From: Callipepla californica brunnescens
Lineage: Eukaryota > Chordata > Aves > Galliformes > Odontophoridae
Assembly: GCA_023055505.1 (NCBI GenBank)
Contig: JALIRH010000004.1
Coordinates: 36,213,502 to 36,277,501 of the forward strand
Direction of reading: 5' to 3'
Length of the DNA: 64,000 nt
Positions 1 to 10,949 of this stretch are shown in pieces. Both the position numbers and the translations under genes were made by a program. Each line of letters opens with the position of its first letter. The first letter of the stretch is position 1. The notes under the pieces were generated by a model, which did no database searches, was not told the DNA's origin, and was given only the letters and a program-made list of their open reading frames with translations.

Positions 1-1428
1 TTTATAACAGAAAAAACAGATGAGCCGAGCTTTCTTCTTTTCTTTTACTTCAGCACACCTGACTGTGGTGTGAAAGACTACTTGAAAAAGCTCCAAAAGG
101 CGAGCCACAGAACAAAAGCAAGTAAGAATAGAACTTCTCCCCCAAAACTGTCCACCTTAAACACCAATATTTCTGACACATGCAGAAATAAAGGAAACAT
201 CACACAAAATAAATGGCACGACATTAAAAGCAGTACATTTTTTGTTCCTAATACAGATAAAAACATCCTTTATTGTATTTTTTCCTTAAAGAAAATAAGG
301 TAGCGAATCAGTTATCAGAAAACAGTTTTCTCAGTGCTTGTCACTTTTCTGAAACTGCCAATACTGACAATATCTTCTGAGCAGAAATTGTTTATATTAC
401 AGTTCATTAGATTTCCCCCACATTTCAAAAGTTATTTGTCTGCAAGCACCAATTTAGAAAGTACCTGTAAAATATATTGACAGTAATAGATTTCAAGAAG
501 CAGAAATGCTTTACACTCAGAGCAAAGTGACAGTTCAGTGGATTACGTTTCATAAGGAAATTGCTGTTGAAATAGCTCTTGGACACAAACCTTTCTAATC
601 TACTCTAATTCACCCATATTTCCTTGTTGCTTATTACTTCTTTATTTTTTCCTAGAAATTAGCAGACTATTAGATAACTATTAGATAACACAAAGAGATT
701 TGTAGGACATCTATTCCCATATTTAATTTCCAAATATTTAATTAAACTTCCTCATTGTCTCAGAAAAGCGGCATATTTTACCTAACTTTAATACAGAGGA
801 CATTAAATCTGTCACAGAAAACAAGCAGATCTGTGCTCTCAGATTCTAGAACCGGTCTTACTAGGGAGGACTGGAAATCCTTCTGAAGTTAACTTTTCCT
901 GTTGGTACATGAACAACAGCACAGAGTATTTTTCTGCAAATTTAAAACTCTGTAGAGAGAACTTAACCATGAACTTCTCAGGGAGAGTATTCCTCCATAT
1001 AGTGGAGGTACATATTGTGGAATCTGTCTAGAATCTCAGCTTATATCACATTTATCTCCAATGAAAATGAAAAATATTCCATAAGCATTTCAGATAGACC
1101 CAAAGGATGAAAGTATTCTTTATTATCACTAAACTCCTTATTTTTCTTTCTCTCCTAATGTCACACATAATCCTAGATATACTTTTGCCCTAACATTTAA
1201 AGGATGTTTTTGTGCCTAGAATGTATTTTCTAGTTCTTAGATTTCCACGCTGTCAAGCATTACAGTTTATAAAGGTTTAAGCTACTATAAACCATTTACT
1301 TGTTACTTTCATTATATGGTTACAACACAATGGCAAGTGCAATAACAACAGAAGAGCAGCAAGACCCCTAGGCAGAGCACTTGAAAATTCACTCAAACCA
1401 AAGAGCAGTAGGTACAGAAACAGGGAAG
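1..1428. other. AT-rich sequence, no gene seen
   Basis: No repeat, RNA gene or coding exon could be recognised. Open frames at 70-303 (+) and 78-266 (-) overlap on opposite strands, have AT-driven composition and lack convincing splice or start context, so they are treated as chance. Confidence 0.6.

Positions 1429-1477
<49 letters not shown>
1429..1477. repeat. Poly(A) tract, 49 nt
   Basis: An uninterrupted run of 49 A. On the minus strand it creates a long run of phenylalanine codons inside a spurious frame (1277-1618). No AATAAA-type signal is seen just upstream on the plus strand, so a retrocopy tail is not proven. It may simply be an expanded homopolymer. Confidence 0.95.
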
Positions 1478-1481
<4 letters not shown>

Positions 1482-2330
1482 CTTACCTTCAGGAGACCAC
1501 AGGTAGGCAGAAATCTCTGAGGTAAAACACCTTGCCAATTCTTAAATGAGGTCAGGGAACGGTTGAATACTGGCTTCGCCCCTTCCAGTGACTCAGGTGC
1601 ATACAATACAGAAAGCAACCATATGGTGCAGCATCCCTGGCTTCTAACATTTAAATGAGGAAAAGCTGGCAGGCATCTTGAATTATCTTCAGACTGTCTT
1701 TAAACAACCTGTATCAATATTCCCTGATACACTGATGTTTTCATGGGATAGTTTAAAGAGCTTTTGAAGTTGTAAAATTCATAAATTTGGAAGCTCCCCA
1801 GGATACACAATTTTACATGTGAATTTGGTCACATTCATTACATTTATATTGTGTATGTAAAGAAGTTCTAAAAAAAAGTATACAATGAAATATCTTTTAC
1901 TAAGAAAAATAAAAAAAATCCCTTTTTTTTAATTTTTACTAAAATTTAAAAATGAAACATTTAAATCTTGGTAGGCTGAACAGTATCTTCGTCTACCTAC
2001 TACACAAGAATATATTTTTTATTTAATAATATAATATTCAAATTAATTGGCAAAAAAAACACCCACCAGCCATTATTGTCAATATAATCCTCATAATCTT
2101 CTAGGCAATTAACTTGTATTAATAAATTTCAGGTCTCAGAACTCATATGAGGTAACAGAAAGGATAATTTGCTAACTTTCTCAAACAAACCAAAGGAGAT
2201 TATTAGAAACAGCTTCAGGATTCATTCATACCAAGACAAGTTTCCTACATCCAAATCAACAAGTGAGCATCTCTACTGCTACTGCAGGCTAGAAACAGTA
2301 GATGTTTTCTTTAGAGTGGGCAGCCAGTCA
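1478..2330. other. AT-rich sequence with an isolated strong splice-donor-like site
   Basis: No gene recognised. On the minus strand the junction 1487/1486 reads CTGAAG|GTAAGC, an excellent 5' splice site. The ~110 bases upstream of it (about 1488-1600) are more GC-rich than their surroundings and open in one frame. The acceptor side is weak and no protein family is recognised. Confidence 0.4.
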
Positions 2331-2870
2331 TAAAATTGCTCAGGTTAGAAAAGACCTTCAAGATCATCAAGTCCAACCACAGCTTAACCAGGAGACTGAA
2401 TGGAGACCTCATTTCTCTCGTTAAATACCTTAAAGGTTTATTAGCTAAATCACATCCCTAATCATTATTACATCCAGATGGCTTTTCACACAAGGGATGG
2501 TAACTCAGCCACATCCCTAGGGAGAATACTCCAGTGCTTAACAAACCTTTCTATAAAGAAGTTTTTCCTTACCTCCAACCTAAACCTGCCCTGGCATAAC
2601 TTGAGGACATTTGCAGCCCATATGGCTGCGAAGATTTCTTCCTTGTCATTCACATGACTTTGCTTTTGTTCTTGTTGATTTTCATAATATTCCTGCTGGC
2701 CCCATTCATCCAGTCTACCCAAATCTCCCTGCTTGACAGCCCTAACCCCCAAACTGTTGTCACTTGAAAATTTTCTGAGTAAATACCTCATTGCTTCCTT
2801 CACACCACTGATAAACTTGTTGAATGAAACCAGCCCTAACACAAATCTTTGCTACTGGTACTCTATCCTC
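2331..2870 (-). mobile_element. CR1 LINE fragment, diverged and internally rearranged
   Basis: Reading the minus strand, the piece ends (2331-2400) in the CR1 3' region, seen on the plus strand as TCAAGATCATCAAGTCCAAC. It continues through the 'paralysed' 3' UTR block at 2510-2630 and has an ORF2-like part at 2690-2870, where plus-strand ATCCAGTCTACCCAAATCTC and AACTTGTTGAATGAAACCAG match the end of the CR1 reverse-transcriptase region. A 118-codon minus frame (2486-2842) lies inside it but is not an intact ORF2. The copy is old, 5'-truncated and probably missing an internal block near 2640-2690. The CR1 assignment is firm; the subfamily is not determined. Confidence 0.88.
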
Positions 2871-3944
2871 TTGTCACGTATGTTTAAGTAGAGTGCATCC
2901 CATTAATTCTATAAGCACAATCATTTGAACAATTTTGTGTAAATTTGTTGTCTAATCTGCCAAACCATAACATCTTAATTTGAATGCAAGAATATTTGGG
3001 GTGATATCATCAAACTTTTAAGAAGAGAAAGTAAATGACACCTACTACTCTCAGCTCATGCACCAATCTAAACTCTTTGGTTATAGAAGTTGATTAAGTT
3101 TGTTAGGCATCCTTTAGCATTTGTAAATACATGCTGTTTCCAATTACTTTTTTTCCATGTGCCTAAAACGTCACTCCATGAAGACTTTGAGTTTCCCAAA
3201 GACTAGAAGGATTTCTGCATGCTTAGATCTGCATGCAGGGTGACATACAATATATTTAAACATCAAAACATTGCTTTCTGACCTATTTCTTTATCATACA
3301 ATGTTAACATCCTTGTTAAAGAAAAAGAGCCTTTTCTAAATAGCTCATATGGATCTTACATAGATATTTGACATATATTTAATAAGTCTTGGTGGATTCT
3401 TCTTTTTCTTTTAATATCCTTTCACTTCTATCCTTTCATTAGCAAATCCGCAAATATTTTTCTAAAGTTAGAACAAAATAAAAAGCCAGGCCTGCAGGTA
3501 TTCATATTAAATTATGGCTACATGTAATTAAGTGTAGAAATCTGCTGATAAAACCTTTAAGTAATGACTCATGAAGAGATAAAAATGGAGCATGTGTTTA
3601 ATCAGTTTGCAGCCTTCCACAGAAGCTGGCATAGCTCAGGTGCTAATGAGACATCTGTTGCTTAGGATACCAGAGACAGAACACAATTCATTTACGATTT
3701 AAACAAATAGCAGTATGATATGAAAGACAGAAATATTGACTAAGAATTCTGGCCTTATTCTTAAACTTTGGTAAGTTTCCTTAACAAATCATGTATTTTC
3801 TCTCACAACTGGATGTTTTTTTTAATGGCAGCCAAACCAACACTAGTTTTACCATTTAACATGAATAACAGTGCTAACCTGCTCAACAGTACATAACTTT
3901 TGGCAGCTGAGGATCCTCTAGCTCTGTTAATGAAAATCAAGCTT

Positions 3945-3980
3945 TTGAGTACTTTTGATTAGTTGAGTATTTTTGATTAG
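3945..3980. repeat. 18-bp tandem duplication
   Basis: Two adjacent 18-bp copies (3945-3962 and 3963-3980) of TTGAGTACTTTTGATTAG. They differ by one C/T change. It is a small local duplication with no recognisable function. Confidence 0.9.
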
Positions 3981-4603
3981 CTCTACAGAAAAAAATCAGA
4001 AAATCTTGAGTACGATAAGGAGAATGTGTTCTTATCTGCCAGTTGTGACAATGAGCCATATTAATGAGGAATATTTAAGGATGTTCAGCATTTGTTTTGG
4101 TTCTAGACCTCCAAGTGGAATATAACAGGCAGAAGACAAGAAAATAAAACAAACTGAAAATTTAAAATACTATTTCTGTCTTTGCTGCAGTACATTGGTC
4201 TGAAATATTTCCTCAGGAACCATGGAACCTCCTCATCTCAAGAAGAGATTTTGTACACTTTTGACAGGTCAATTTAAATATAAACTCTCCAATAGGAAAT
4301 ACTGGAAAAATTCCTATTAAAACAAAAGGGACTATAACTTTCTACATGGCTTCCAAATAATACTGATAAAGGATTGATATACTTCTTTCCAGCTTTTATG
4401 GGGAGCAAGGAACTTAGTACAACACTAGATCTCAGAGTTGCCTCATTCTCCTATTGTCCCTATCTATGCAGACCTAAGGAAAGCCTACAAGGAGAAAGCA
4501 AAAAACATGAAGGCTTTCGAGAGTAAGTGGAGAAGGATAATAAAAATAATAACAGAAAGAACATTGGTCTTGCAAAAAATTACCTGCTTCCGGGTAGGAC
4601 CTT

Positions 4604-4769
4604 AATGTGTGATAAATTTTTGTTTTAATTCAGACTTCCCATATGCAACATTCCTTTTGTCAGACTTATCTTGGCTTAAAACATAAAATGTGTGATAAAT
4701 TTTTGCTTTAATTCAGACTTCCCATATGCAACATTCCTTTTGTCAGACTTATCTTGGCTTAAAACATAA
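4604..4769. repeat. 83-bp perfect-length tandem duplication
   Basis: Copy 1 is 4604-4686 and copy 2 is 4687-4769. The copies align over all 83 bases with one mismatch (T at 4623, C at 4706). Near identity means the duplication is young, polymorphic or an assembly artefact. The unit is unique AT-rich sequence and not a known transposon end. Confidence 0.95.
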
Positions 4770-5099
4770 ATGTGGCTTAAAACTTCTAAATGTAACTAAC
4801 TTACACCTTTCTTAAGGAAAAAAACCTCCACAAAATGAGCCATAATTTCTTCTGGATGCAGGACTACCCATAGGTAGGGATGCTACGGTTAGGTAAGACT
4901 GAATCAATTTCTCCAAATTCCTTATTTTGTACAGAGAATTCCGCTGTTTTCAAATGGAGTCTACTTTTTCACTTTGACTTCAGGTTGAACAATTTTTTCT
5001 ACTTTATGTTTTATTAATGTATTATAAATGAAAAACATTGTTTGGCAATGGCATTCTAATACGATTAAGTTACACTTCTTCCATAATTCTGCTTCACAA

Positions 5100-5500
5100 C
5101 TCTTAAGTACTTAATCAATGAGTGTTTTGACTACTTAACACTGAAACTAAAGGGTGAAAATTTGATTTGTAATTTAAAATGGCATCTGAATGAGTATCCT
5201 TTCTCTGAACTGTGAAAGACGATCATTTTTCTTAATGATCATTAAACCAAGAAATGGTAACATGCCATCCTTACACATCTCCCTAGTGAGTTTTTTAGAT
5301 TGATTCCTGTGTTCCTTTAGCAATACTAATGTGTCATTTACATATTCATACAAAACTGTTGGTTTACATTTTATTAATTTTAAAGCCTTTTCTTGCATGT
5401 CTTCCGTAATTATGTCTATGAAATTTAAGAATGAATTGCTCTGTTTTATTTATAAATTGAAGAGAATGATTGTTCACTACTTCTGTGAAGTTTCAGTTTC
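5100..5500 (-). mobile_element. Penelope-like element (PLE) reverse-transcriptase remnant
   Basis: On the minus strand the frame ending at 5174 contains, in order, an E.xMQEKALK-like segment (about 5400-5378), a YVND core at 5344-5333 replacing the YVDD catalytic motif of reverse transcriptases, and KDG-LPFL with a downstream IIKK. This is the order expected in the palm of PLE reverse transcriptases. The region between the YVDD-like core and KDG is shorter than usual, implying a deletion. After a frameshift near 5205 the minus strand reads RK-TH-D---LNY-SN-HP, ending at 5151. This matches the conserved PLE block RKPTHTD-YLNY-S-HP. Stops lie further upstream (5450-5500). The fragment is a dead, old copy. 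No GIY-YIG endonuclease part is visible. An LTR or CR1 origin is excluded by the motif order. Confidence 0.82.
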
Positions 5501-5723
5501 TGCTAATAAAAGTTTACTTTGAGGCATATGCAGAGAGACAGTTAATGTTATAACTTCACATGATATTTATATTTGAGGTGATTGGTTTTAAAAGCTGTTG
5601 CCACTTTACAGCAGTGAAAACATTTAGGAGGAAACATTTAGGATATATATAGGCTTGTTTTTGTTCTCACCATTGTCGCTCTCCTTGTTGTCCATCTGGG
5701 CACTTGGGACCTTCTCTGTAGAA
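5501..5723. other. Short spacer, nothing recognised
   Basis: AT-rich sequence between the PLE remnant and a CR1 tail fragment. It may include unrecognised older parts of either element. Confidence 0.4.
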
Positions 5724-5772
5724 CAAGATGACCTCCAGAGGTTCCTTCCCATCTTAAAAATTCTGTGACTGT
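5724..5772 (+). mobile_element. CR1 LINE 3' tail fragment
   Basis: About 50 bases matching the extreme 3' end of CR1 in plus orientation: GATGACCTCCAGAGGTTCCT followed by an ATTCTGTGACTG-like terminal octamer. The copy is severely 5'-truncated, as is usual for CR1. Confidence 0.75.
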
Positions 5773-5999
5773 TTAGTGTGGTGGATATTTGCTTTTCTCC
5801 TTTCCATCCTCTTCAGGTTTTATTAAGCTGGAAGAGAGAAATAAGAAACATAATTAGCGTATTCAAAATGTCCCTTTTGTAGAGAATGCATAAAATGAAA
5901 GACAAGTGCAACTCCAAATCAAAACTCTAAAGCTAAGATATATTGAGCCACCAGCTGAGGTTAGTTTTCATCTCAATTCTGCTGCTTTTGTAATATGAG

Positions 6000-6100
6000 G
6001 ACTGATGCAAAAGTATTGTCTTCTATTTTAATATTATGTTGGCCCTCAACATCAGAAGCATTATTCCTGTTGATTGCCACAGACTAGCAGAAGCTCAAAG
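6000..6100 (+). mobile_element. Mariner (Galluhop-like) 5' end fragment
   Basis: The block GATGCAAAAGTATTGTCTTC..ATTATGTTGGCC..CAACATCAGAAGC (6004-6059) aligns with the left end of the mariner copy at 37,825-38,128, sharing the AAAAGTA-x-x-G-x-CT-C terminal repeat and the 'ATTATGTTGGCC..CAACATCAGA' segment. It is more diverged than that copy, and the right end is missing. Confidence 0.65.
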
Positions 6101-6464
6101 AAGAATTTTCCTTTGTAGAAATAGATATGCAGAGAATGACTTGTTGACGCTGATATATGAATGTCACCACAGCAGAGAATTTTTAATTTCTTCTGATTGT
6201 TAATGCTCTGCATCCAGGACATCAGTGTGGGAAATCAGACCAGACTTGCTATTCTGAATTTGCTAAAGTATTTTCCCTAACTTAGACCACAAGTTTGAAC
6301 TTCTGCAGGACTCACTGTCACCTCAACACAGGAAACTTTTACCAAAATTAAATGTTTTAGCATGACAAGAAAGTCCTGATCTTTGAAATATTTTGTGGAT
6401 ATAATTAAACATCAGGTACCATCCCAAAGAAAAACTGGTGAGATCACAAGTATCAGTAAAAGAA
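6101..6464. other. No feature recognised
   Basis: AT-rich sequence that may contain further unrecognisable remains of the adjoining mariner fragment. Confidence 0.4.
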
Positions 6465-6740
6465 TCACAAAAAAAACAGGTTTGTAGGGGTAGGAAAGGA
6501 CCTCAGGAGACAATCAAGTCCAACTGCTCTGCTAAATGTTGGTTACCTACAGGAGGTAACACAAGCAGTCATCTGGGTGATTCCTGAATATCTCTAGAGA
6601 AGGAGACTCCACAAACACTCTGGGCAGCCTTTTCCAGTTCTACATTACTCAGACAGCAAGAAAGTTCTTCCCTGTGTTAGTATGGAACTTTCTGCATTCA
6701 AATAGTCCCTGAAATTTCTGTAACATATCATCCATCTGTT
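6465..6740 (-). mobile_element. CR1 LINE 3' fragment
   Basis: Plus-strand text runs through the antisense CR1 3' region in order: AGAATCACA, a GG-AAGGACCTCAGGAGACAATCAAGTCCAAC segment, the 'tctctagagaaggagactccacaa' segment, the 'ctctgggcagcc..ttccagt' segment and the 'agaaagttcttccctg' segment. About 275 bp of 3' UTR is present, with no ORF2. Confidence 0.9.
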
Positions 6741-7739
6741 AGTTTCAGTTAAAAACTCCTGGTTTCGGACTGAAAATTTAAGCTTTTGTTACAGAGCACA
6801 TTCTTATTCAAATACTTTACTCAAAACTTTTGTTTTAATATTTTGATTTTGGATAGTTTTCTAAACAAGAGACAGTTCCACTATATATGTGAAAGTTATA
6901 TTTTTGAAAGGTGTTGGCAGAAGAGTTTCAAAGAAATCCTAATAGGAACAAATGAATTCTTTTTTTTCTGGAAAAATTTCTCTTAGTTTTTAAGCTCTCT
7001 TAAAACTAATGAACATTTTTAATTTTTTCAAAACCTACTCCTCCATTTAGCCTTTTCTTTTCATAACAGTAAAATTAATAGAACATCAAGTATGTCATTC
7101 AACAAATTCTATAATTTAGAAAGTCTGGAAGTTATAATTTTAAAACTGCACAAAAAGATAAAAAGCTGCAGGAGGTAATTACTTTTTATTCAGCCTCGTC
7201 TGTTAAAAATCTAAAGTTCACAGACCAAACAATGACACTTTCAGGACTTCACTATATATATATATAAAAAAAAAAAAGTATTATGCAATGCTTATGAGTA
7301 CTATTACTTCTGTTTCCTGATGAATAAAAAATATAGGATGAAGAAAAAGTGGTTTGGGTCCTCTTTATATTTCAAGAAGTTGCTTTGCTGTGAAGAGATT
7401 ATTAAAAAATAGACAAAGAAGAGTCAATATCCTAATTAAATGTGGCCCTTTGCCTGAGGAAATCTGGTAATAAGTTAAATATGGACCTCAAGTGTCTGAG
7501 TCATAAATCCAGTCCATTAAAATAAAACCATTATCTTTCACAGCCGTAATTCTTTGACTGTTAAGCTTTCACTTTTGGCTATCTGTTTTTTCACATTTAG
7601 CTATGTTTCAATACACTGTACTCAGCTATATCACGTTTTCAGTCTTGAAGATTGTTTTCTATTTCTGATGTTTGTATCTATCAACTGTCTTCAAATGTGG
7701 CTCAGCCTCTGCTCTGTTTTCTCAAAAAGATTCACATGA
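6741..7739. other. AT-rich sequence, no gene seen
   Basis: Contains a short (TA)n plus A-run at 7254-7277. Open frames at 6786-6986 and 7554-7739 (+) are rich in F, L, K and Y codons and have no recognised domains. They are treated as chance. Confidence 0.55.
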
Positions 7740-8255
7740 TGTCAAGGTTTGATGATTTTTGTTATTCATATTCCACATCATAACATCATGATAGCACGAG
7801 GAGCTAAAGAGCTAATGTTCCAGTTCTATGGATTGTCAGTAGTTCTGGGTACACCTTTCTCATACAACCCCCAGTTCCTTTTCCATTTTCTGTTCCGACA
7901 TAAAGATAAAACTGCTCCGGACTCAGGAGACTGCCCTTTATATTACTGCTCGTCTCTGTGGTGTGTGCTCCCTAGCCATTTCACCTTCAGCTTGAGAGTA
8001 AGTGACAGTTTTGGACACTCTCATTTTATTTTATGTATAAGATTCAATTCCAATTACATTATATTATATTATGTTATCTCATGTCCCGCTATCATATTTA
8101 CTAAATTAGTTTTCTCCCTTAGTTCGTTGCCACTGTTTTGTTTTTAGGCCCTTCTCTCTACCTTTTCTCTACCCTCCTTCCCCCTGTCTAGGGGTGTGGG
8201 TCCCCCTACCCCATTTAGTCATGGAAAAAGACCAGAACAGGCCTGAACCATGACA
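7740..8255 (+). mobile_element. Solo LTR of an avian endogenous retrovirus (ERVL-like)
   Basis: The segment begins TGTCAAGGTTTGATG and ends CCTGAACCATGACA, giving the TG...CA ends and imperfect terminal inverted repeat of an LTR, at ~516 bp. Internal blocks resemble avian ERVL-class LTRs as I recall them: 'ccacatcataacatcatgat', 'GGATTGTCAGTAGTTCTGGG', a GAGACTGCCCTTTATATTAC segment, a TATTATATTATGTTATCTC region, and a pyrimidine-rich stretch with GGGGTGTGGGTCCCC before the end. No internal retroviral genes flank it, so it is a solo LTR formed by recombination between LTRs. Target duplications are not clear. The 132-codon frame at 7749-8147 is an accident of the LTR and not a gene. Confidence 0.68.
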
Positions 8256-10949
8256 CATTTAAAAGACGCTTTCACATAACGAATCAAATTACATAAAGTG
8301 ACTTAAAGTTGGCCTATTTAATTTAGATTTTTCCCACACAGGCAGTAACTAGTAGTCTTGTAAAAAACTCTCATTTAAAATAACATTTTCAAACCTGTTT
8401 CCTTATGGGCATGTATAAATTCAATTGATCAGTGATTTTTTTTCCTCCCTTTTTCTACATTTTATTTTCTGTAAGTTCTGTAATGCTTGAGTCTGTGAAA
8501 TCTACAGGAACAGAGGAAATCTTTTTTTCCCTTTTATGTTTATCTTCATGAAGCTAAGATGTCAGCCTGCTGACAGTTTGAAAGTATACCTAGAACAGCA
8601 ATACCATCATTTGTCACTGACTAATAAGATAACTTCACAAACTGATAGAGTTGAACTACCTGGGGCTGTTATAGTCTCGTAAGACTTTTTGGAATTTTCT
8701 ACTTCAACAGCTATAATGCTTTTGCCACTAAAATAAAACTGAATTCTATTCCTTGAAAATCCTTTGGCTTTGTATTGAAACCAAAAATCAATGTCAGTAT
8801 AGACAAATTATTCACAAGTCCTGTTAGTAAGGCATTTTCAGTAATTATATCTAGCACAAAACAGACAGGACATTCACATGATCCACTCACAGCTGATTAT
8901 TTTCTGATGACAGATAAAACCTCTTCAGATAACTGGACAGAAAAATAATATGAAGTTTGTAAAACTACTATCCTGGCAGAAATTGCTGATTCTAACTCCT
9001 AGACAGATTAAATGAACCTAACCTAGAAATTTACTGATTTCATGGTGTCTTGAGATCCTCTGGAAACACAAGATCTCTCCATTGCAATCATGCCTCCTAA
9101 AAACAAAGTCACATAAATAACTGCAATGATTACTCCGGAAGATACATCTTCTGAATAATACATTAGAGGTGAGGACCAATTAACAACTTGATTCGACCAT
9201 TAATTTTTCTGTTCACACTAGAAAAAAAGGAACATTTTAGGAACTCTGAAACTCCTTTTCCTACATAGTAGAAGATTCTTTTTCAGCTACAAATGCAACT
9301 GATCACTGATGAACATTCTGGCTTATGCTTTTTTTTCCTATCAGGAAATACAACATTCCAAGGAAATCTTCTCTTTTTCTATGAGTGTTCATGCTACACA
9401 GTGCTAGGTGTTGGAGGAGACTCATGAAACGGCTAGGTTCCAGGATACGATACAACTGTCTGCAACTTTCCTTTCCTGAAGTCTAACATTCTTCAAACTG
9501 CTCTCTCTGAGTTCCTGAAATATCTGTCCACTGTACTCCTGTCAAGCCTGAGACTACAAAATCATGCCTAGAAAGTTGTGAAGCAAAGAGAAATCATATG
9601 CAGCTGACTGTCAACAAATGTTTTGTAAGATGCCATACATTTGCAAATGAAATTTGTACAGTTCTTGTCCTGCAATACATCACAGCTGCACGCATTCAGA
9701 ATTGTAGCTCCTGAGCAAGCGTCATGTGAGCAACTGGTTATTTGAAAATCAGGCCCATTCAATTTTTTCCCTTAATAAATCATCTTTCTTAAGGCTAATT
9801 ATACACTATATACCCTAGCCAATATTGTGGTTTTAGATTAATGGAGAAGAGGAGATAGGAAGGGAAGAAAAGCAGTTTTAGTACAGTCTCTAAAAGAAAG
9901 AGATCACATTTAAGAAGCAACATGGGGAAACTGTGAAGACAATCAGAGGTAGGCACAGATTCCTGGAGAAGAGCATGAGCATCTCTCCACCATATGCACA
10001 CATCACCTGACCCAATCACAGCCACTTCACCAGGAAACCAGCATTGCCTTTCCACCATCGGCTGCATGTCCAACTGCTGTTCCCTGCCACCTGCTCTTAT
10101 CCGTATCAAACAATGAGAAAGATATACAAGGGCTGCTTCTTGGTTCATCCTTGCCCTGCTCCCTGTGTGGTGAAAGTTTACACTTTCAAGACTTTCTTGG
10201 TGTGGTAGACATTTTTCAGTCTATTTTCATTTATATGAAAGAAGAGGTGGAAGACAAAGAGGGTCTTCTTATTGGCTTTCTATTACCAAATTATGTATGA
10301 AATAACTGTTAAAAGAGCACTCACGTTTACATGGACTAGGAGGCAAAACAATAAATCCTTGTTTCTTTCTAGGTATTACAGTAATTACTTGTATACTGCA
10401 AGGTTAAATGAATGAAACTGAGGAAGTTTTTCTTACTACTGTTAGCACTGAACCACAAAACCATTCAAGGTAGGACTTTTGTACTTCTACCACAGATCTG
10501 TCTGATCTTTTCAAACAATCTCCTCTTTGAGTTACTTTTAAATGTCTTTAAAAATGGCATCAGTATCACTGATCAAAGCAGACTGACATATGATGAGATT
10601 GAAGTACACAGTAACTTACCTTAGAGAAAAAGCATTCATTAATCTAATTATCATCTGCCCTCAAATATGTGCTTTGGCAAATACTTTGCCAAAAGTAAAA
10701 ACTCTGTACCCTTCCCATCAAAAAAACTGAGAATACTTAAGAGGTTTTTCAGTTTCCCTTGCTCTGTTCTGTATATTGATTGCAAATTCCTGAAAGCATT
10801 TATTACATCTTAAACTAAATGTCCAAGGAAACAAGGTATTGGTCTTTGTTTTAAATCAGACTAAGTTCACACTGAAAATCGAACAGAAGCAATTAGTCCC
10901 AAAACTGTATGTTTATAGAATTCCTTGGTATGATTTTTTCAATTGTTAT
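8256..10949. other. AT-rich sequence, no gene recognised
   Basis: No repeat family recognised. The minus-strand frame 9795-10148 (117 codons) sits in a locally GC-richer patch (9950-10150). It has no known motif, and its C-terminal third is hydrophobic AT-driven sequence. It could be the decayed edge of an unknown repeat or retrocopy. Confidence 0.5.

Larger units (their letters stand above)
2871..5099. other. AT-rich sequence, no gene seen
   Basis: Apart from the two short tandem duplications listed separately (3945-3980 and 4604-4769) nothing could be identified. The stretch 3540-3680 reads as less repetitive and more GC-balanced, but has no coding or repeat signature. Confidence 0.55.

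Noticed and set aside
1277..1618. 113-codon minus-strand frame with a poly-phenylalanine run
   Set aside because: It is produced by reading through the A49 tract and starts at a non-ATG codon. No family match.
7749..8147. 132-codon plus-strand frame
   Set aside because: Lies wholly within the solo LTR at 7,740-8,255, with no protein motif.
9795..10148. 117-codon minus-strand frame in a GC-richer patch
   Set aside because: No recognised domain, hydrophobic AT-driven C-terminal part and no splice context. Kept only as a remark in the block entry.
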